DNA of 64,000 nt from Mycetocola_B reblochoni (GCF_003667525.1 NZ_RCUW01000003.1:186001-250000), one strand, 5' to 3'. Counted from the stretch's first letter, positions 1-8,166 are shown. The notes: generated by a model from the letters alone, not told the origin. A program made the numbers and translations.

Positions 1-571
1 TGACGAACACGGGCAGTCCCAGCTCCTCGAGCGCGCGCGCCGCCTGCTGAGGGTCGCGGGCGAGGGAGCGCCGGGTGACCGTCCGCCACGGGGCGACGGC
101 GAGGCCCGCATCGCGCAGCAGCGTCTTGGTGAAGTGCTTGTCCATGCCCACCGCCGAGCCGAGCACGCCGCTGCCGACGAAGGGCAGACCGGTCAGCTCC
201 AGGAGGCCCTGCACGGTCCCGTCCTCACCGAACGGCCCGTGCAGGATCGGGAACACGACGTCGACGGGTCCGAGCGTGCGCTCCGTCCCGTCCGCCTCGA
301 CGACCGTCAGCAGGCGGTCGCCGACCTTCTCCGGCCAGCGCACCCTGCTGCCGTTGTCGACGACCTCCGGCATGCGCTCCGGGTCGAGCCGGAACGCCTC
401 GGGGTCGTCCCGCTCGAGCACGGTCGCCCCGTCGCGCGTGATCCCGACGGGGATCACCTCGAAGCGGTCGCGGTCAATCGCGCCGAGGACGCCTCCCGCC
501 GTTGCGGAACTGATCGAGTGCTCGCTTGAACGCCCCCCGAACAGCACCACGACCGTCGTCTTCTCTGTCAT
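1..571 (-). CDS. ddl: D-alanine--D-alanine ligase, 3' part cut by the window edge
   Basis: The enzyme joins two D-alanines with ATP in the cytoplasm to make the dipeptide that ends peptidoglycan stem peptides. About 190 N-terminal residues are present. They show the family's opening motif GGRSSEHS (residues 12-19), HGPFGEDG (111-118) and MDKHFTK (about 143-149). The C-terminal half of the ATP-grasp domain lies beyond position 1. The ATG at 571 fits because the conserved beta strand VVVLFGG begins six residues later. The start lies 98 bp inside the end of gpsA, an unusually long overlap. It is the last visible gene of the leftward leuC-leuD-murA-plsC-gpsA-ddl run. Identity is secure from the sequence; DdlA versus DdlB naming is not. 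Confidence 0.95.
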   Translation of the reverse strand, partial: MTEKTTVVVLFGGRSSEHSISSATAGGVLGAIDRDRFEVIPVGITRDGATVLERDDPEAFRLDPERMPEVVDNGSRVRWPEKVGDRLLTVVEADGTERTLGPVDVVFPILHGPFGEDGTVQGLLELTGLPFVGSGVLGSAVGMDKHFTKTLLRDAGLAVAPWRTVTRRSLARDPQQAARALEELGLPVFV

Positions 572-1598
572 CTTGGGTCCTCTCCCCCTGCGGTGTGTCC
601 GACTCGTCCGTCGTCAGGTGCGGTGCAATGTCCCTGGGCTCGAGTGTGCCGGCGACGACCCGGCTCACCTGCTCGACGATCGGCATGTCGACGCCGATCT
701 TCTTCGCCAGCTCCAACACCGGGGCGACCGATGCGAGACCCTCGGCGGTCTGCTGCATCTGCTTCGTCACCGCCGTGAGGGAGTAGCCCTCCCCCAGCAG
801 CCTGCCCGCGGTGTTGTTCCGCGACAGCGGCGACTGGCAGGTCGCGATCAGGTCGCCGAGACCGGCCAGGCCGGACAGGGTCTCCGGCTGCGCCCCGTGC
901 GCGACCGCGAAGTCCGTCATCTCGACCAGGCCGCGCGTGATGATGGAGGCCTTCGTGTTCTCGCCGTAGCCGACGCCGTCGACGATGCCGATGGCGACCG
1001 CGATGAGGTTCTTCAGCACGCCGCCGAACTCGGTCCCCGTCACGTCCGTGTTGACGAAGCTGCGGAAGTAGCCGTTCCTCGCCCGGCGGGCCACCTTCTG
1101 CGCCGTCTCCAGGCTGACGCTGGACACCACGGCGGCGGTCGGCTGCTCCCTGGCGATCTCGACCGCCAGGTTCGGTCCCGAGGCCACCGCGATGCGTTCG
1201 GGAGCGATCTCCAGCGCCTCGGCGATGACCTGGCTCATGCGCAGGCCCGTGCCCTTCTCCACCCCCTTCATCAGGGAGACGACGATCGTCGTCGTCTTCA
1301 GGTGCGGTTTGACGTCGGCGAGCAGCGGGCGGAGCGTCTGCGAGGGAACGGACACGAAGACCACGTCGGCGCCCGAGACGGCGTGGCGCAGGTCGCTCGT
1401 CGCCGTCATCGAGGCGGGCAGGGCGATGTTGGGCAGGTACTCGCTGTTGCGGTGCCGCTCCCTGATCTGGGTGGCGACGTCGTCCCTGCGCGCCCACATG
1501 GTCACCTGCGAGCCGCCGTCGGCGAGGATCTTGCCGAAGGTCGTCCCCCAGCTGCCCGCCCCGAGCACACTGACCCGTCCCGGAATCCTACGAGTCAA
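474..1598 (-). CDS. gpsA: NAD(P)+-dependent glycerol-3-phosphate dehydrogenase
   Basis: GpsA reduces dihydroxyacetone phosphate to sn-glycerol-3-phosphate, the backbone for phospholipids. The 374-residue product starts with a Rossmann fold GAGSWG (13-18). It carries the conserved substrate-site segment GGVLKNLIAVA (192-202, with Lys196) and the typical C-terminal helical domain through about residue 328. Residues 331-374 are a charged tail beyond the usual end of the family (about 330 residues), encoded by DNA that also encodes the ddl start. The ATG at 1598 overlaps the end of plsC by 11 bp. Next to plsC, it supplies the acceptor for acylation, so the two genes form a phospholipid-precursor pair inside a cell-wall operon. 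Confidence 0.95.
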   Translation of the reverse strand: MTRRIPGRVSVLGAGSWGTTFGKILADGGSQVTMWARRDDVATQIRERHRNSEYLPNIALPASMTATSDLRHAVSGADVVFVSVPSQTLRPLLADVKPHLKTTTIVVSLMKGVEKGTGLRMSQVIAEALEIAPERIAVASGPNLAVEIAREQPTAAVVSSVSLETAQKVARRARNGYFRSFVNTDVTGTEFGGVLKNLIAVAIGIVDGVGYGENTKASIITRGLVEMTDFAVAHGAQPETLSGLAGLGDLIATCQSPLSRNNTAGRLLGEGYSLTAVTKQMQQTAEGLASVAPVLELAKKIGVDMPIVEQVSRVVAGTLEPRDIAPHLTTDESDTPQGERTQDDREDDGRGAVRGAFKRALDQFRNGGRRPRRD

Positions 1599-2343
1599 AA
1601 CGTCCCGTCTCCCTCTGGTCGTGCTCGCTGGGGTTCCAGCGCTCGGTCGGCGCCTGCTCGCCCCTGACCTCGGCGAGCAGTGCGGTGATGCGTGCCATGA
1701 TCTCGTCCGTCGCCCCCGCGAGGATGGCGGAGTTGACCGGCTCAGCCCGGAACGGCGTCAGGTCGATCGGCTCGCCGAAGCGGATGTCCACGCGTTTCGG
1801 CGGAAACAGGCTGATCTTCTTTCCGTAGCGGGGCATGACCTTCTGCGTTCCCCAGTGCACGACGGGGATGACGGGCAGCTCGTGGGCGAGGGCGAGCCGC
1901 GCCGCCCCCGTCTTGCCCCGCATGGGCCAGAGCTCGGGGTCCCGTGTCAGGGTTCCCTCGGGGTAGACGATGACGCCCGTTCCGGCGCGGACCAGCTCCG
2001 TCGCCATCGCGACCGGGTCGTGGCCGCGGCTGGCGCCGCCGCGCTCGACGGGGATCTGCCCGGCGGCACGAAGCACCGCGCCCACCACGGGAATGCGAAA
2101 CAGCGAGGCCTTCGCCATGAAGCGGGGGATGCGACCCGACTTCCAGACGGCGGCGGCGATCACGATCGGGTCGATCTCGGAGTAGTGGTTGGGGACGAGG
2201 ATGAACGGCCCCGTTCGCGGCAGATTCTCCGCCCCGGTGATGCGCTGCTTCATCAGCACGCGCAGCAGAGGCAGCACGATGAACGACAGCGGCCAGAAGA
2301 TGGTCCACTGCGCCCGTTCGGAACGTTCTCGGGGTCTCGACAT
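1588..2343 (-). CDS. plsC: 1-acyl-sn-glycerol-3-phosphate acyltransferase (PlsC family)
   Basis: This 251-residue membrane-associated acyltransferase probably makes phosphatidic acid from lysophosphatidic acid. It shows the two family signatures: the catalytic NHYSEID (52-58, the NHX4D motif) and PEGTLTRD (128-135). A hydrophobic stretch near residues 14-30 would anchor it to the membrane. The ATG at 2343 was chosen because it lies only 2 bp after the murA stop, consistent with translational coupling. The longer reading frame upstream runs through murA in another frame. The 3' end overlaps gpsA. The exact acyl donor and acceptor cannot be read from the sequence. Confidence 0.92.
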   Translation of the reverse strand: MSRPRERSERAQWTIFWPLSFIVLPLLRVLMKQRITGAENLPRTGPFILVPNHYSEIDPIVIAAAVWKSGRIPRFMAKASLFRIPVVGAVLRAAGQIPVERGGASRGHDPVAMATELVRAGTGVIVYPEGTLTRDPELWPMRGKTGAARLALAHELPVIPVVHWGTQKVMPRYGKKISLFPPKRVDIRFGEPIDLTPFRAEPVNSAILAGATDEIMARITALLAEVRGEQAPTERWNPSEHDQRETGRFDS

Positions 2344-2345
2344 GC

Positions 2346-3716
2346 TCAGGCCTCCAGGACGAAGTCCGCCCCCAGCTGCTCGAGCTTGTTGATGAAGTTC
2401 TCGTAGCCGCGGCTGATGATGCCGACGTTGCTCACGTGGGACACCCCCTCGGCCGACAGCGCGGCGATGAGGTGGGAGAAGCCGCCACGGAGGTCGGGGA
2501 CGACGATGTCGGCGCCGTGCAGGCGGCTCGGTCCCGAGATCACCGCGGAGTGCTTGAAGTTGCGCTGGCCGAACCGGCAGGCCTGACCACCGAGACACTC
2601 CTTGTGCACCTGGATGGTCGCGCCCATCTCGACGAGGGCGTCGACGAAGCCGAAGCGCTGCTCGTACACCGTCTCGTGCACGATCGAGACGCCGGTCGCC
2701 TTCGTCAGCGCGACCACGAGCGGCTGCTGCCAGTCGGTCATGAACCCGGGGTGCACGTCGGTCTCGATGATGACGGGGTTGAGCTCGCCACCGGGGTGGA
2801 AGAAGCGGATGCCGTCATCGTGGATCTCGAAACCGCCGCCGACCTTGCGGTACACGTTGAGGAAGGTGAGCATCTCGGGCTGCCTCGCGCCGCCGACGAA
2901 GATGTCGCCGTTGGTGGCCAGCGCGGCTGCGGCCCAGCTGGCCGCCTCGTTGCGGTCGAAGAGGGCGCGGTGGTCGTAGCCGCTGAGCGCGTCGACGCCC
3001 TCGATCCTGATCACCCTGTCGGTGTCGACCGAGATGATGGCGCCCATTTTCTGCAGGATGTTGATCAGGTCCATGATCTCTGGCTCGATCGCCGCGCCGC
3101 GCAGCTCGGTGATGCCGTCCGCGCGGACGGCGGTGAGCAGCACCTGCTCGGTGGCGCCGACGCTCGGGTACGGCAGTGCGACCTTGGCGCCGTGCAGGCC
3201 GTTGGGCGCCGACATCCGGATGCCGCTCGGCAGCTTCTCGACGACGGCGCCGAAGTTCCGCAGCACCTCGAGGTGGTAGTCGATCGGCCGGTCGCCGATC
3301 CGGCAGCCGCCGAGGTCGGGGATGAACGCCTCGCCGAGACGGTGCAGCAGCGGACCGCAGAACAGGATCGGGATACGGCTGGAACCGGCGTGGGCGTCGA
3401 TGTCGACGAAGTTGGCGCTCTCCACGTTGGACGGGTCCAGGTGGAGCACGCCCTCCGCATCGCCGTCGCTGACCTTGACGCCGTGCACCTCGAGCAGGCC
3501 GCGAACCACACCGACGTCGCTGATCGCCGGGACGTCCCTCAGCACGCTGGGGGTCTCGCCGAGCAGCGCCGCGACCATCGCCTTGGTCACGAGGTTCTTG
3601 GCGCCCTTGAGCTCGATCCTGCCGGAGAGGGGCCGCCCGCCGTTGATCGTCATGCGGTCGCCCTTGAGGCCGACGCTCGCGCCCGCGCGGGCCGAGTCCT
3701 GGATCAATGAGCTCAC
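2346..3716 (-). CDS. murA: UDP-N-acetylglucosamine 1-carboxyvinyltransferase
   Basis: MurA transfers enolpyruvate from PEP to UDP-GlcNAc, the first committed step of peptidoglycan synthesis. The 456-residue product (GTG start at 3716) has the conserved Lys-Asn of the active site (40-41) and the loop GGCRIGDRP with Cys138. This cysteine corresponds to the residue that fosfomycin alkylates in E. coli MurA. Because it is retained, the enzyme is expected to be fosfomycin-sensitive, unlike the Cys-to-Asp forms of mycobacteria. It sits between leuD (57 bp upstream) and plsC (2 bp downstream). About 20 residues precede the usual N terminus, so an internal start is possible. Confidence 0.95.
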   Translation of the reverse strand: MSSLIQDSARAGASVGLKGDRMTINGGRPLSGRIELKGAKNLVTKAMVAALLGETPSVLRDVPAISDVGVVRGLLEVHGVKVSDGDAEGVLHLDPSNVESANFVDIDAHAGSSRIPILFCGPLLHRLGEAFIPDLGGCRIGDRPIDYHLEVLRNFGAVVEKLPSGIRMSAPNGLHGAKVALPYPSVGATEQVLLTAVRADGITELRGAAIEPEIMDLINILQKMGAIISVDTDRVIRIEGVDALSGYDHRALFDRNEAASWAAAALATNGDIFVGGARQPEMLTFLNVYRKVGGGFEIHDDGIRFFHPGGELNPVIIETDVHPGFMTDWQQPLVVALTKATGVSIVHETVYEQRFGFVDALVEMGATIQVHKECLGGQACRFGQRNFKHSAVISGPSRLHGADIVVPDLRGGFSHLIAALSAEGVSHVSNVGIISRGYENFINKLEQLGADFVLEA

Positions 3717-3773
3717 TGTTCTCCCCTGGTCGTTCGTGGGCTGTTCCCAGCCATGGTCATCCGCGTGCCGCGG

Positions 3774-4370
3774 TCAGCGGGCCGGAAGCGTGGTCGGCCG
3801 CCAGGCGGCGCGCCTGCTCTCGAACGCGGTGATGGCCTCCTCGTTGCGGAGGGTGAGGGCGATGTCGTCCAGCCCCTCCAGAAGCCTCCACCGAGTGTAA
3901 TCGTCGATCTCGAAAGCGAGACGCAGCTCGCCGATGCTGAGCTGACGCTCGACCAGGTCGACGGTCATCTCCACGCCGGGCTGCTGCTCGATCGCCCGCC
4001 AGATCCGCTCCACGTCCTCCTCGGGGACCTGCGCGGTCAGCAGTCCCTGCTTGCCGGAGTTCCCCCGGAAGATGTCGCCGAAGCGCGGCGACACGACGAC
4101 CGAGAATCCGAAGTCCCTCAGCGCCCAGACGGCGTGCTCGCGCGAGGAGCCCGTGCCGAAGTCCGGCCCGGCGACGAGGACCCGTGCCCCCAGATACGGC
4201 TGCTGGTTGAGGATGAAGTCGGGGTCCTGCCGCCAGCCGTAGAACAGCGCGTCCTCGAAGCCGGTCTTCGTGACGCGCTTGAGGAACTGGGCGGGGATGA
4301 TCTGATCGGTGTCGACGTTGGAGCGACGCAGCGGGGCGGCGATCCCGGTGACGGTCGTGAACTTTTCCAT
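3774..4370 (-). CDS. leuD: 3-isopropylmalate dehydratase small subunit
   Basis: LeuD is the swivelling small subunit of isopropylmalate isomerase, which converts 2-isopropylmalate to 3-isopropylmalate in leucine synthesis together with LeuC. The 198-residue protein shows the typical start with SNVDTDQIIP (about 17-26) and the substrate-loop signature FGTGSSREHAVWAL. It is one of the aconitase-family small subunits of usual length. It lies 7 bp downstream of leuC in the same transcription direction, so it is almost certainly cotranscribed and subject to the leader upstream of leuC. Confidence 0.97.
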   Translation of the reverse strand: MEKFTTVTGIAAPLRRSNVDTDQIIPAQFLKRVTKTGFEDALFYGWRQDPDFILNQQPYLGARVLVAGPDFGTGSSREHAVWALRDFGFSVVVSPRFGDIFRGNSGKQGLLTAQVPEEDVERIWRAIEQQPGVEMTVDLVERQLSIGELRLAFEIDDYTRWRLLEGLDDIALTLRNEEAITAFESRRAAWRPTTLPAR

Positions 4371-4377
4371 GATGAAC

Positions 4378-5826
4378 TCACTTCCCGTTCAGGTCGGAGG
4401 GGCTGGACAGGGTGCCGCGGATGGCGGTCGCCGCCGCGACAAGGGGGGACACGAGGTGCGTCCTGCCGCCCTTGCCCTGCCTGCCCTCGAAGTTCCGGTT
4501 GCTGGTGGAGGCGCAGCGCTCCCCCGGCGCGAGCTGGTCGGGGTTCATCCCGAGGCACATCGAGCAGCCGGCGAAGCGCCACTCGGCGCCGAAGTCGGTG
4601 ATGATCTTGTCCAGCCCCTCGGCCTCGGCCTCGATCCGTACCCTTGCCGAGCCGGGGACGACCATGACGCGCACGCCGTCCGCCTTCTTCTTGCCGTCGA
4701 TGATGGAGGCGAAGGCCCGCAGGTCCTCGATGCGGCTGTTCGTGCAGGAACCCATGAACACGGCGTCGACGGGGACCTCCTTCAGCGGGGTGCCCGCGGT
4801 GAGGTCCATGTACTGCAGCGCCCGCTCCGCTGCGGCCCGCTCGTTGGGGTCGTCGAACTGCTCGGGAGAGGGGACGACGTCGCTCAGCGAGACGCCCTGG
4901 CCGGGGTTGGTCCCCCAGGTCACGAAGGGCTCGAGCTCGTCGGCGTCGATGAACACCTCGGCGTCGAAGCTCGCCCCCTCGTCCGTGGCGAGCGTCGTCC
5001 AGTACGCGACGGCCTCGTCCCAGTCCGCCCCCGTCGGGGCGTGCGGCCGGCCCTGCAGGTAGTCGAAGGTCGTCTGGTCGGGGGCGACCATGCCGGCGCG
5101 CGCTCCCGCCTCGATGGACATGTTGCAGATGGTCATGCGCCCGTCCATGCTCAGCGCCCTGATCGCGGACCCGCGGTACTCGAGCACGTAGCCCTGCCCG
5201 CCGCCCGTGCCGATCTTGGCGATCACGGCGAGGATGATGTCCTTCGCGGTGACACCCTCCCTGAGGGTGCCCTCGACGTTGATCGCCATCGTCTTGAACG
5301 GCTTGAGCGGCAGGGTCTGCGTCGCCATGACGTGCTCGACCTCGCTCGTGCCGATGCCGAACGCCATCGCTCCGAAGGCCCCGTGCGTCGAGGTGTGCGA
5401 GTCGCCGCAGACGACGGTGATCCCCGGCATCGTCAGGCCCAGCTGGGGGCCGACGACGTGGACGATGCCCTGCTCGATGTCGCCGAGGGAGTGGAGTCGG
5501 ACGCCGAACTCCTCCGCGTTCGCGCGGAGGGTGTTGATCTGGGTGCGGCTGGTGAGGTCCGCGATCGGCCGGTCGATGCCGATCGTCGGGGTGTTGTGAT
5601 CCTCCGTCGCGATGGTCAGGTCGACGCGGCGCAGCGGCCGGCCCGCCACGCGGAGGCCGTCGAAGGCCTGGGGGCTCGTCACCTCGTGGACGAGGTGCAG
5701 GTCGATGTAGATCAGGTCGGGGTTGCCATCCTCGCCCTTGACGACGAGGTGGTCGTCCCAGACCTTCTCTGCCAGGGTCCTGGGGGCGGAGGGGGTGTCG
5801 ATCGAGGGAGTGCTGTCGGTGCTCAC
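4378..5826 (-). CDS. leuC: 3-isopropylmalate dehydratase large subunit
   Basis: LeuC carries the [4Fe-4S] cluster of isopropylmalate isomerase in leucine synthesis. The predicted 482-residue protein has the three cluster-cysteine regions expected of the aconitase family: SCTNSR, then GCSMCLGM, followed by the conserved ASTSNRNFEGRQG near the C terminus. The reading frame is open far upstream. I chose the GTG at 5826 because it gives the usual length, follows AGAAAG by about seven bases, and leaves room for the leader described at 5869-5947. LeuD follows after 7 bp. Regulation by ribosome-mediated attenuation is likely from the leader sequence. Confidence 0.96.
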   Translation of the reverse strand: MSTDSTPSIDTPSAPRTLAEKVWDDHLVVKGEDGNPDLIYIDLHLVHEVTSPQAFDGLRVAGRPLRRVDLTIATEDHNTPTIGIDRPIADLTSRTQINTLRANAEEFGVRLHSLGDIEQGIVHVVGPQLGLTMPGITVVCGDSHTSTHGAFGAMAFGIGTSEVEHVMATQTLPLKPFKTMAINVEGTLREGVTAKDIILAVIAKIGTGGGQGYVLEYRGSAIRALSMDGRMTICNMSIEAGARAGMVAPDQTTFDYLQGRPHAPTGADWDEAVAYWTTLATDEGASFDAEVFIDADELEPFVTWGTNPGQGVSLSDVVPSPEQFDDPNERAAAERALQYMDLTAGTPLKEVPVDAVFMGSCTNSRIEDLRAFASIIDGKKKADGVRVMVVPGSARVRIEAEAEGLDKIITDFGAEWRFAGCSMCLGMNPDQLAPGERCASTSNRNFEGRQGKGGRTHLVSPLVAAATAIRGTLSSPSDLNGK

Positions 5827-5868
5827 TGAAGTGCTTTCTGTCGATGTCCGGTCAGGCAGGAGCGGACT

Positions 5869-5906
5869 CCGCGACGAGTTATGCCTGGGATGAGGACTCG
5901 CCGCGG
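5869..5906 (-). promoter_or_regulatory. Leader hairpin of the leuC attenuator
   Basis: In the leuC leader RNA, CCGCGGCGAG (5897-5906) can pair with CTCGTCGCGG (5869-5878) over ten pairs including one G-U. The first arm lies inside the leader peptide codons just after the Leu run; the second follows the leader stop. An overlapping alternative helix, GCGGA with TCCGC, uses the same second arm. This mutually exclusive arrangement is what transcription or translation attenuation needs. No U-run follows, so control at the level of translation is also possible. Confidence 0.6.
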
Positions 5907-5935
5907 CAGCTAAGAAGGAGCCGGCCGACGCGCAT
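5879..5935 (-). CDS. leuC leader peptide with three consecutive leucines
   Basis: An 18-codon frame reads MRVGRLLLSCRGESSSQA and stops 52 bases before the leuC start. It contains Leu codons CTC CTT CTT in a row; CTT is rare in this genome. The ATG lies exactly six bases after a TATTCT box, so the mRNA would start at the A of ATG and be leaderless, which explains the lack of a ribosome binding site. A ribosome stalled on the Leu run under leucine starvation would cover or free the hairpin arm just downstream. Leader peptides of this kind are known for leucine and isoleucine-valine operons in actinobacteria. This specific peptide is my reading of the sequence and has not been tested. Confidence 0.7.
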   Translation of the reverse strand: MRVGRLLLSCRGESSSQA

Positions 5936-5941
5936 GGAGCA

Positions 5942-5947
5942 AGAATA
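5942..5947 (-). promoter_or_regulatory. -10 box of the leuC leader promoter
   Basis: TATTCT on the minus strand matches TANNNT and ends six bases before the leader ATG, the spacing typical of actinobacterial leaderless promoters. I see no convincing -35 hexamer. Confidence 0.55.
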
Positions 5948-6192
5948 ACACCTGCCCATGCCGCCCTCGCGCCGCGCGCCCCGTCTCGAGCACCCCCTCG
6001 CGACCGCTCCCCCGTCCCGTGTTCGGCGACGCGACGTCCGGTACCGGCTCCGTCGACGCGGCCGCGCCCGCGACGGACAGCGTTCGCGGGCCGGGGGGAA
6101 GAACGGCGGACCACCGGCGACCGGACACCGTCCCGGCCGCGGCGTATCGTTCCCTGTGCGGGCCCGCCGCGGGGTCAGCGGACGGGAGCGGA

Positions 6193-6576
6193 ATGAACGA
6201 GGCGCCGGCGGTCACGGTCGCGAGGGTCTCCGACAACCCGGACTCGACGGCGGGGACACGGGTCCTCGTCGACCGGTTGTGGCCACGCGGGGTGCGCAAG
6301 GAACACGCCGCGCTCGGACTGTGGCTCAAGGAGATCGCCCCGAGCACGGAACTGCGGCGCTGGTACGGGCACGATCCCGCGCTCTTCGCGGAGTTCTCCT
6401 CCCGGTACCGGACGGAGCTGGGCTCGGGCGAGCAGGCAGACGCGCTCGCTCGGCTGCGCTCGCTGCGGGCTGAGGGACCTGTCGTGCTGCTGACCTCCGC
6501 CCGCGCCGTCGACATCAGCGATGCGGCGGTTCTCGCGTCGGTCCTCACCGAGGACTCCGACGCGCCGCACGCCTGA
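6193..6576 (+). CDS. DUF488 family protein
   Basis: The 127-residue product matches the DUF488 family, whose members carry a conserved DRLWPRGV motif (here about residues 21-28) and a C-terminal helix-strand region with LLTSAR. The biochemical role of the family is not established. The ATG at 6193 was chosen because GGGAGCGG precedes it at good spacing; the frame is open further upstream, but that part has no family similarity. The gene is divergent from leuC and convergent with terC, and it appears to be a single-gene transcript. It is cytoplasmic, with no signal peptide or membrane segment. Confidence 0.8.
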   Translation: MNEAPAVTVARVSDNPDSTAGTRVLVDRLWPRGVRKEHAALGLWLKEIAPSTELRRWYGHDPALFAEFSSRYRTELGSGEQADALARLRSLRAEGPVVLLTSARAVDISDAAVLASVLTEDSDAPHA

Positions 6577-6702
6577 GCCCCCGCACGGCCCACGCACGCC
6601 CCCGGTCCTCCCGTTTCGCCGACGCTCGACCCGAACCGACGCGTGGCCTGCCGTCGGCCGTCTGCCTGCCGAGGCCCGGTGCCGCCTACCTCCTGGCCGA
6701 CC

Positions 6703-7728
6703 TCAGTCGGCGTCGCCGCCGGATCCGCTCGAACCCGACGAGTCGCCCACCACGCCTGCACGCTCCCTGCGCCGCGACACGACGAGGCTCGCGACCGTCG
6801 CGACGGCCATCGAACCGATGATGACGATGAGCGACGTCCACGTGTCGATGTGGGGGACGGGGACGGGCTGACCGCCGTTGATGAAGCCGAGCTCGTTGAC
6901 CTCGAGGGCGTGCAGGACCAGCTTCACTCCGATGAAGCCGAGGATGAACGCGATGCCGTAGTGCAGGTAGATGAGGCGCTCGAGCAGCCCGCCGAGCAGG
7001 AAGTACAGCTGCCTGAGCCCCATGAGCGCGAACACGTTGGCCGTGAACACGATGAACGGGCTCTGCGTGATCCCGAAGATGGCGGGGATCGAGTCGATGG
7101 CGAAGAGGAAGTCGGTCGCACCGATGGTGATGAACACCAGGAGCATGGGCGTCCAGTAGCGCTTGCCGCCGATCGTCGTGCGCAGCTTGTTGCCGTCGAA
7201 CTCCTCGGCCACGTTGAGCCGACGGCGCAGGAACGCGGTGACCTTGGAGTCGCCCTCCCCCTCGTCATCCTTGCCGAACGCCTGCTTCCACGCCGTGTAC
7301 AGCAGGAACGCGCCGAAGAGGTAGAAGATCCAGGAGAACCGCTCGATCACGGCGGCGCCGGCGAGGATGAAGATCCCGCGGAGGATGAGGGCGATGATGA
7401 TGCCCACCATCAGCACCTCCTGCTGGTACTTCCGCGGCACCGACATCGACGACATGATCACGATGAACACGAACAGGTTGTCGATGGAGAGGCTGTACTC
7501 GGTGAGCCAGCCCGCCAGGAACTGTCCGGCGAAGTCGCCGCCGGCGAACCAGAGCATGAGCAGCGCGAAGACGAGCGCCAGCCCCACATAGAACACGACC
7601 CACGCCGTCGCCTCCTTCATGGAGGGGATGTGGGGTCGCTTGACCACGTAGAGCAGGTCGAAGAGCAGGACCAGGACCAGGACGATCATCGAGCCGATCT
7701 CGAACCACGCGGGCAGAGCGGGGTGCAT
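6703..7728 (-). CDS. TerC family membrane transporter, probably manganese efflux
   Basis: The 341-residue protein has about eight to nine hydrophobic segments. It shows the two TerC signature regions with acidic residues inside the membrane: EYSLSIDNLFVF (about 77-88) and GATDFLFAIDSIPA in the second half. TerC/Alx family members are linked to tellurite resistance, and several export Mn2+ or metallate exoproteins. The first third of the 5' untranslated RNA forms a yybP-ykoY type manganese riboswitch (7772-7861), which strongly suggests Mn2+ as the physiological signal. GAAAGGC precedes the ATG at 7728. The tail after residue 320 is Ser/Gly-rich. Transport direction and substrate are inferred from the family and the riboswitch. 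Confidence 0.92.
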   Translation of the reverse strand: MHPALPAWFEIGSMIVLVLVLLFDLLYVVKRPHIPSMKEATAWVVFYVGLALVFALLMLWFAGGDFAGQFLAGWLTEYSLSIDNLFVFIVIMSSMSVPRKYQQEVLMVGIIIALILRGIFILAGAAVIERFSWIFYLFGAFLLYTAWKQAFGKDDEGEGDSKVTAFLRRRLNVAEEFDGNKLRTTIGGKRYWTPMLLVFITIGATDFLFAIDSIPAIFGITQSPFIVFTANVFALMGLRQLYFLLGGLLERLIYLHYGIAFILGFIGVKLVLHALEVNELGFINGGQPVPVPHIDTWTSLIVIIGSMAVATVASLVVSRRRERAGVVGDSSGSSGSGGDAD

Positions 7729-7739
7729 GGAGTGCCTTT

Positions 7740-7861
7740 CTCGGGGTATGGCAGTGGCTGCCGTCGGTGCCCGAGAGTCTCTCCCGCGGTGACTCCGCGT
7801 CCGAACCGGGGTCCGAGGGCCCGTGCTGACGATTCGAGAACTTCAGGGATACTCCCTCTCG
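7740..7861 (-). promoter_or_regulatory. yybP-ykoY (manganese) riboswitch and expression platform
   Basis: The terC leader RNA begins CGAGAG, followed by GGAGUAUCCC. It contains CGUCAGCACGG in the second arm and ends GGAGAGA-CUCUCG (7772-7777). The outer CGAGAG/CUCUCG forms P1, and GGAGUA, CGUCA and GAGA occupy the places of the conserved internal loops of the yybP-ykoY class. Downstream, CUCGGG (7770-7775) can instead pair with CCCGAG (7740-7745). That helix overlaps the 3' strand of P1 and ends right at the AAAGG ribosome binding site (7735-7739). Mn2+ binding would therefore favour P1 and expose the start of terC. The class assignment is by eye against the known consensus. Confidence 0.82.
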
Positions 7862-7869
7862 CGTTGGCC

Positions 7870-7875
7870 AGCATA
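7870..7875 (-). promoter_or_regulatory. -10 box of the terC riboswitch transcript
   Basis: TATGCT on the minus strand lies eight bases before the first base of riboswitch helix P1, where a start site is expected. The -35 region is weak. Between here and 8130 I see no credible gene. Confidence 0.45.
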
Positions 7876-8130
7876 GCCGAACACCACACGCCGCCGACCG
7901 CGGGATCGGGGCCGCGGATGTCGGCGTCGTCGGGGTTGAGGAAGTTGACCCCGTGCCGGTCGGAGTCCATCCACGCCGAGACGACGTCGGCGGGTGCCCG
8001 ACGCCCTCCGTCGCGGGGGACGCGTCGTTCGTGGTCGGGGATGAGGTCGGCGACGCCTCCCCGTCCGGGCCGGCTCCGTCCTTCGCAGAGGCGATGCCGT
8101 CGTTCCCCCGGCTCGGTGTCCGAGACGCCT

Positions 8131-8166
8131 CCGGACACAACGAAAGCCCCGGACACGACGAAAGCC
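8131..8166. repeat. Two tandem 18-bp copies beside the tRNA-Glu terminator
   Basis: CCGGACACRACGAAAGCC occurs at 8131-8148 and 8149-8166. A truncated third copy begins at 8167 and merges into the terminator hairpin. The units share GAAAGCCCCGGACA with the left arm of that hairpin, so they look like duplicated terminator arms. Confidence 0.8.

Noticed and set aside
5827..6114. Longer LeuC start up to 6114
   Set aside because: The added 96 residues are low-complexity, cross the leader peptide and hairpin, and exceed the family length.
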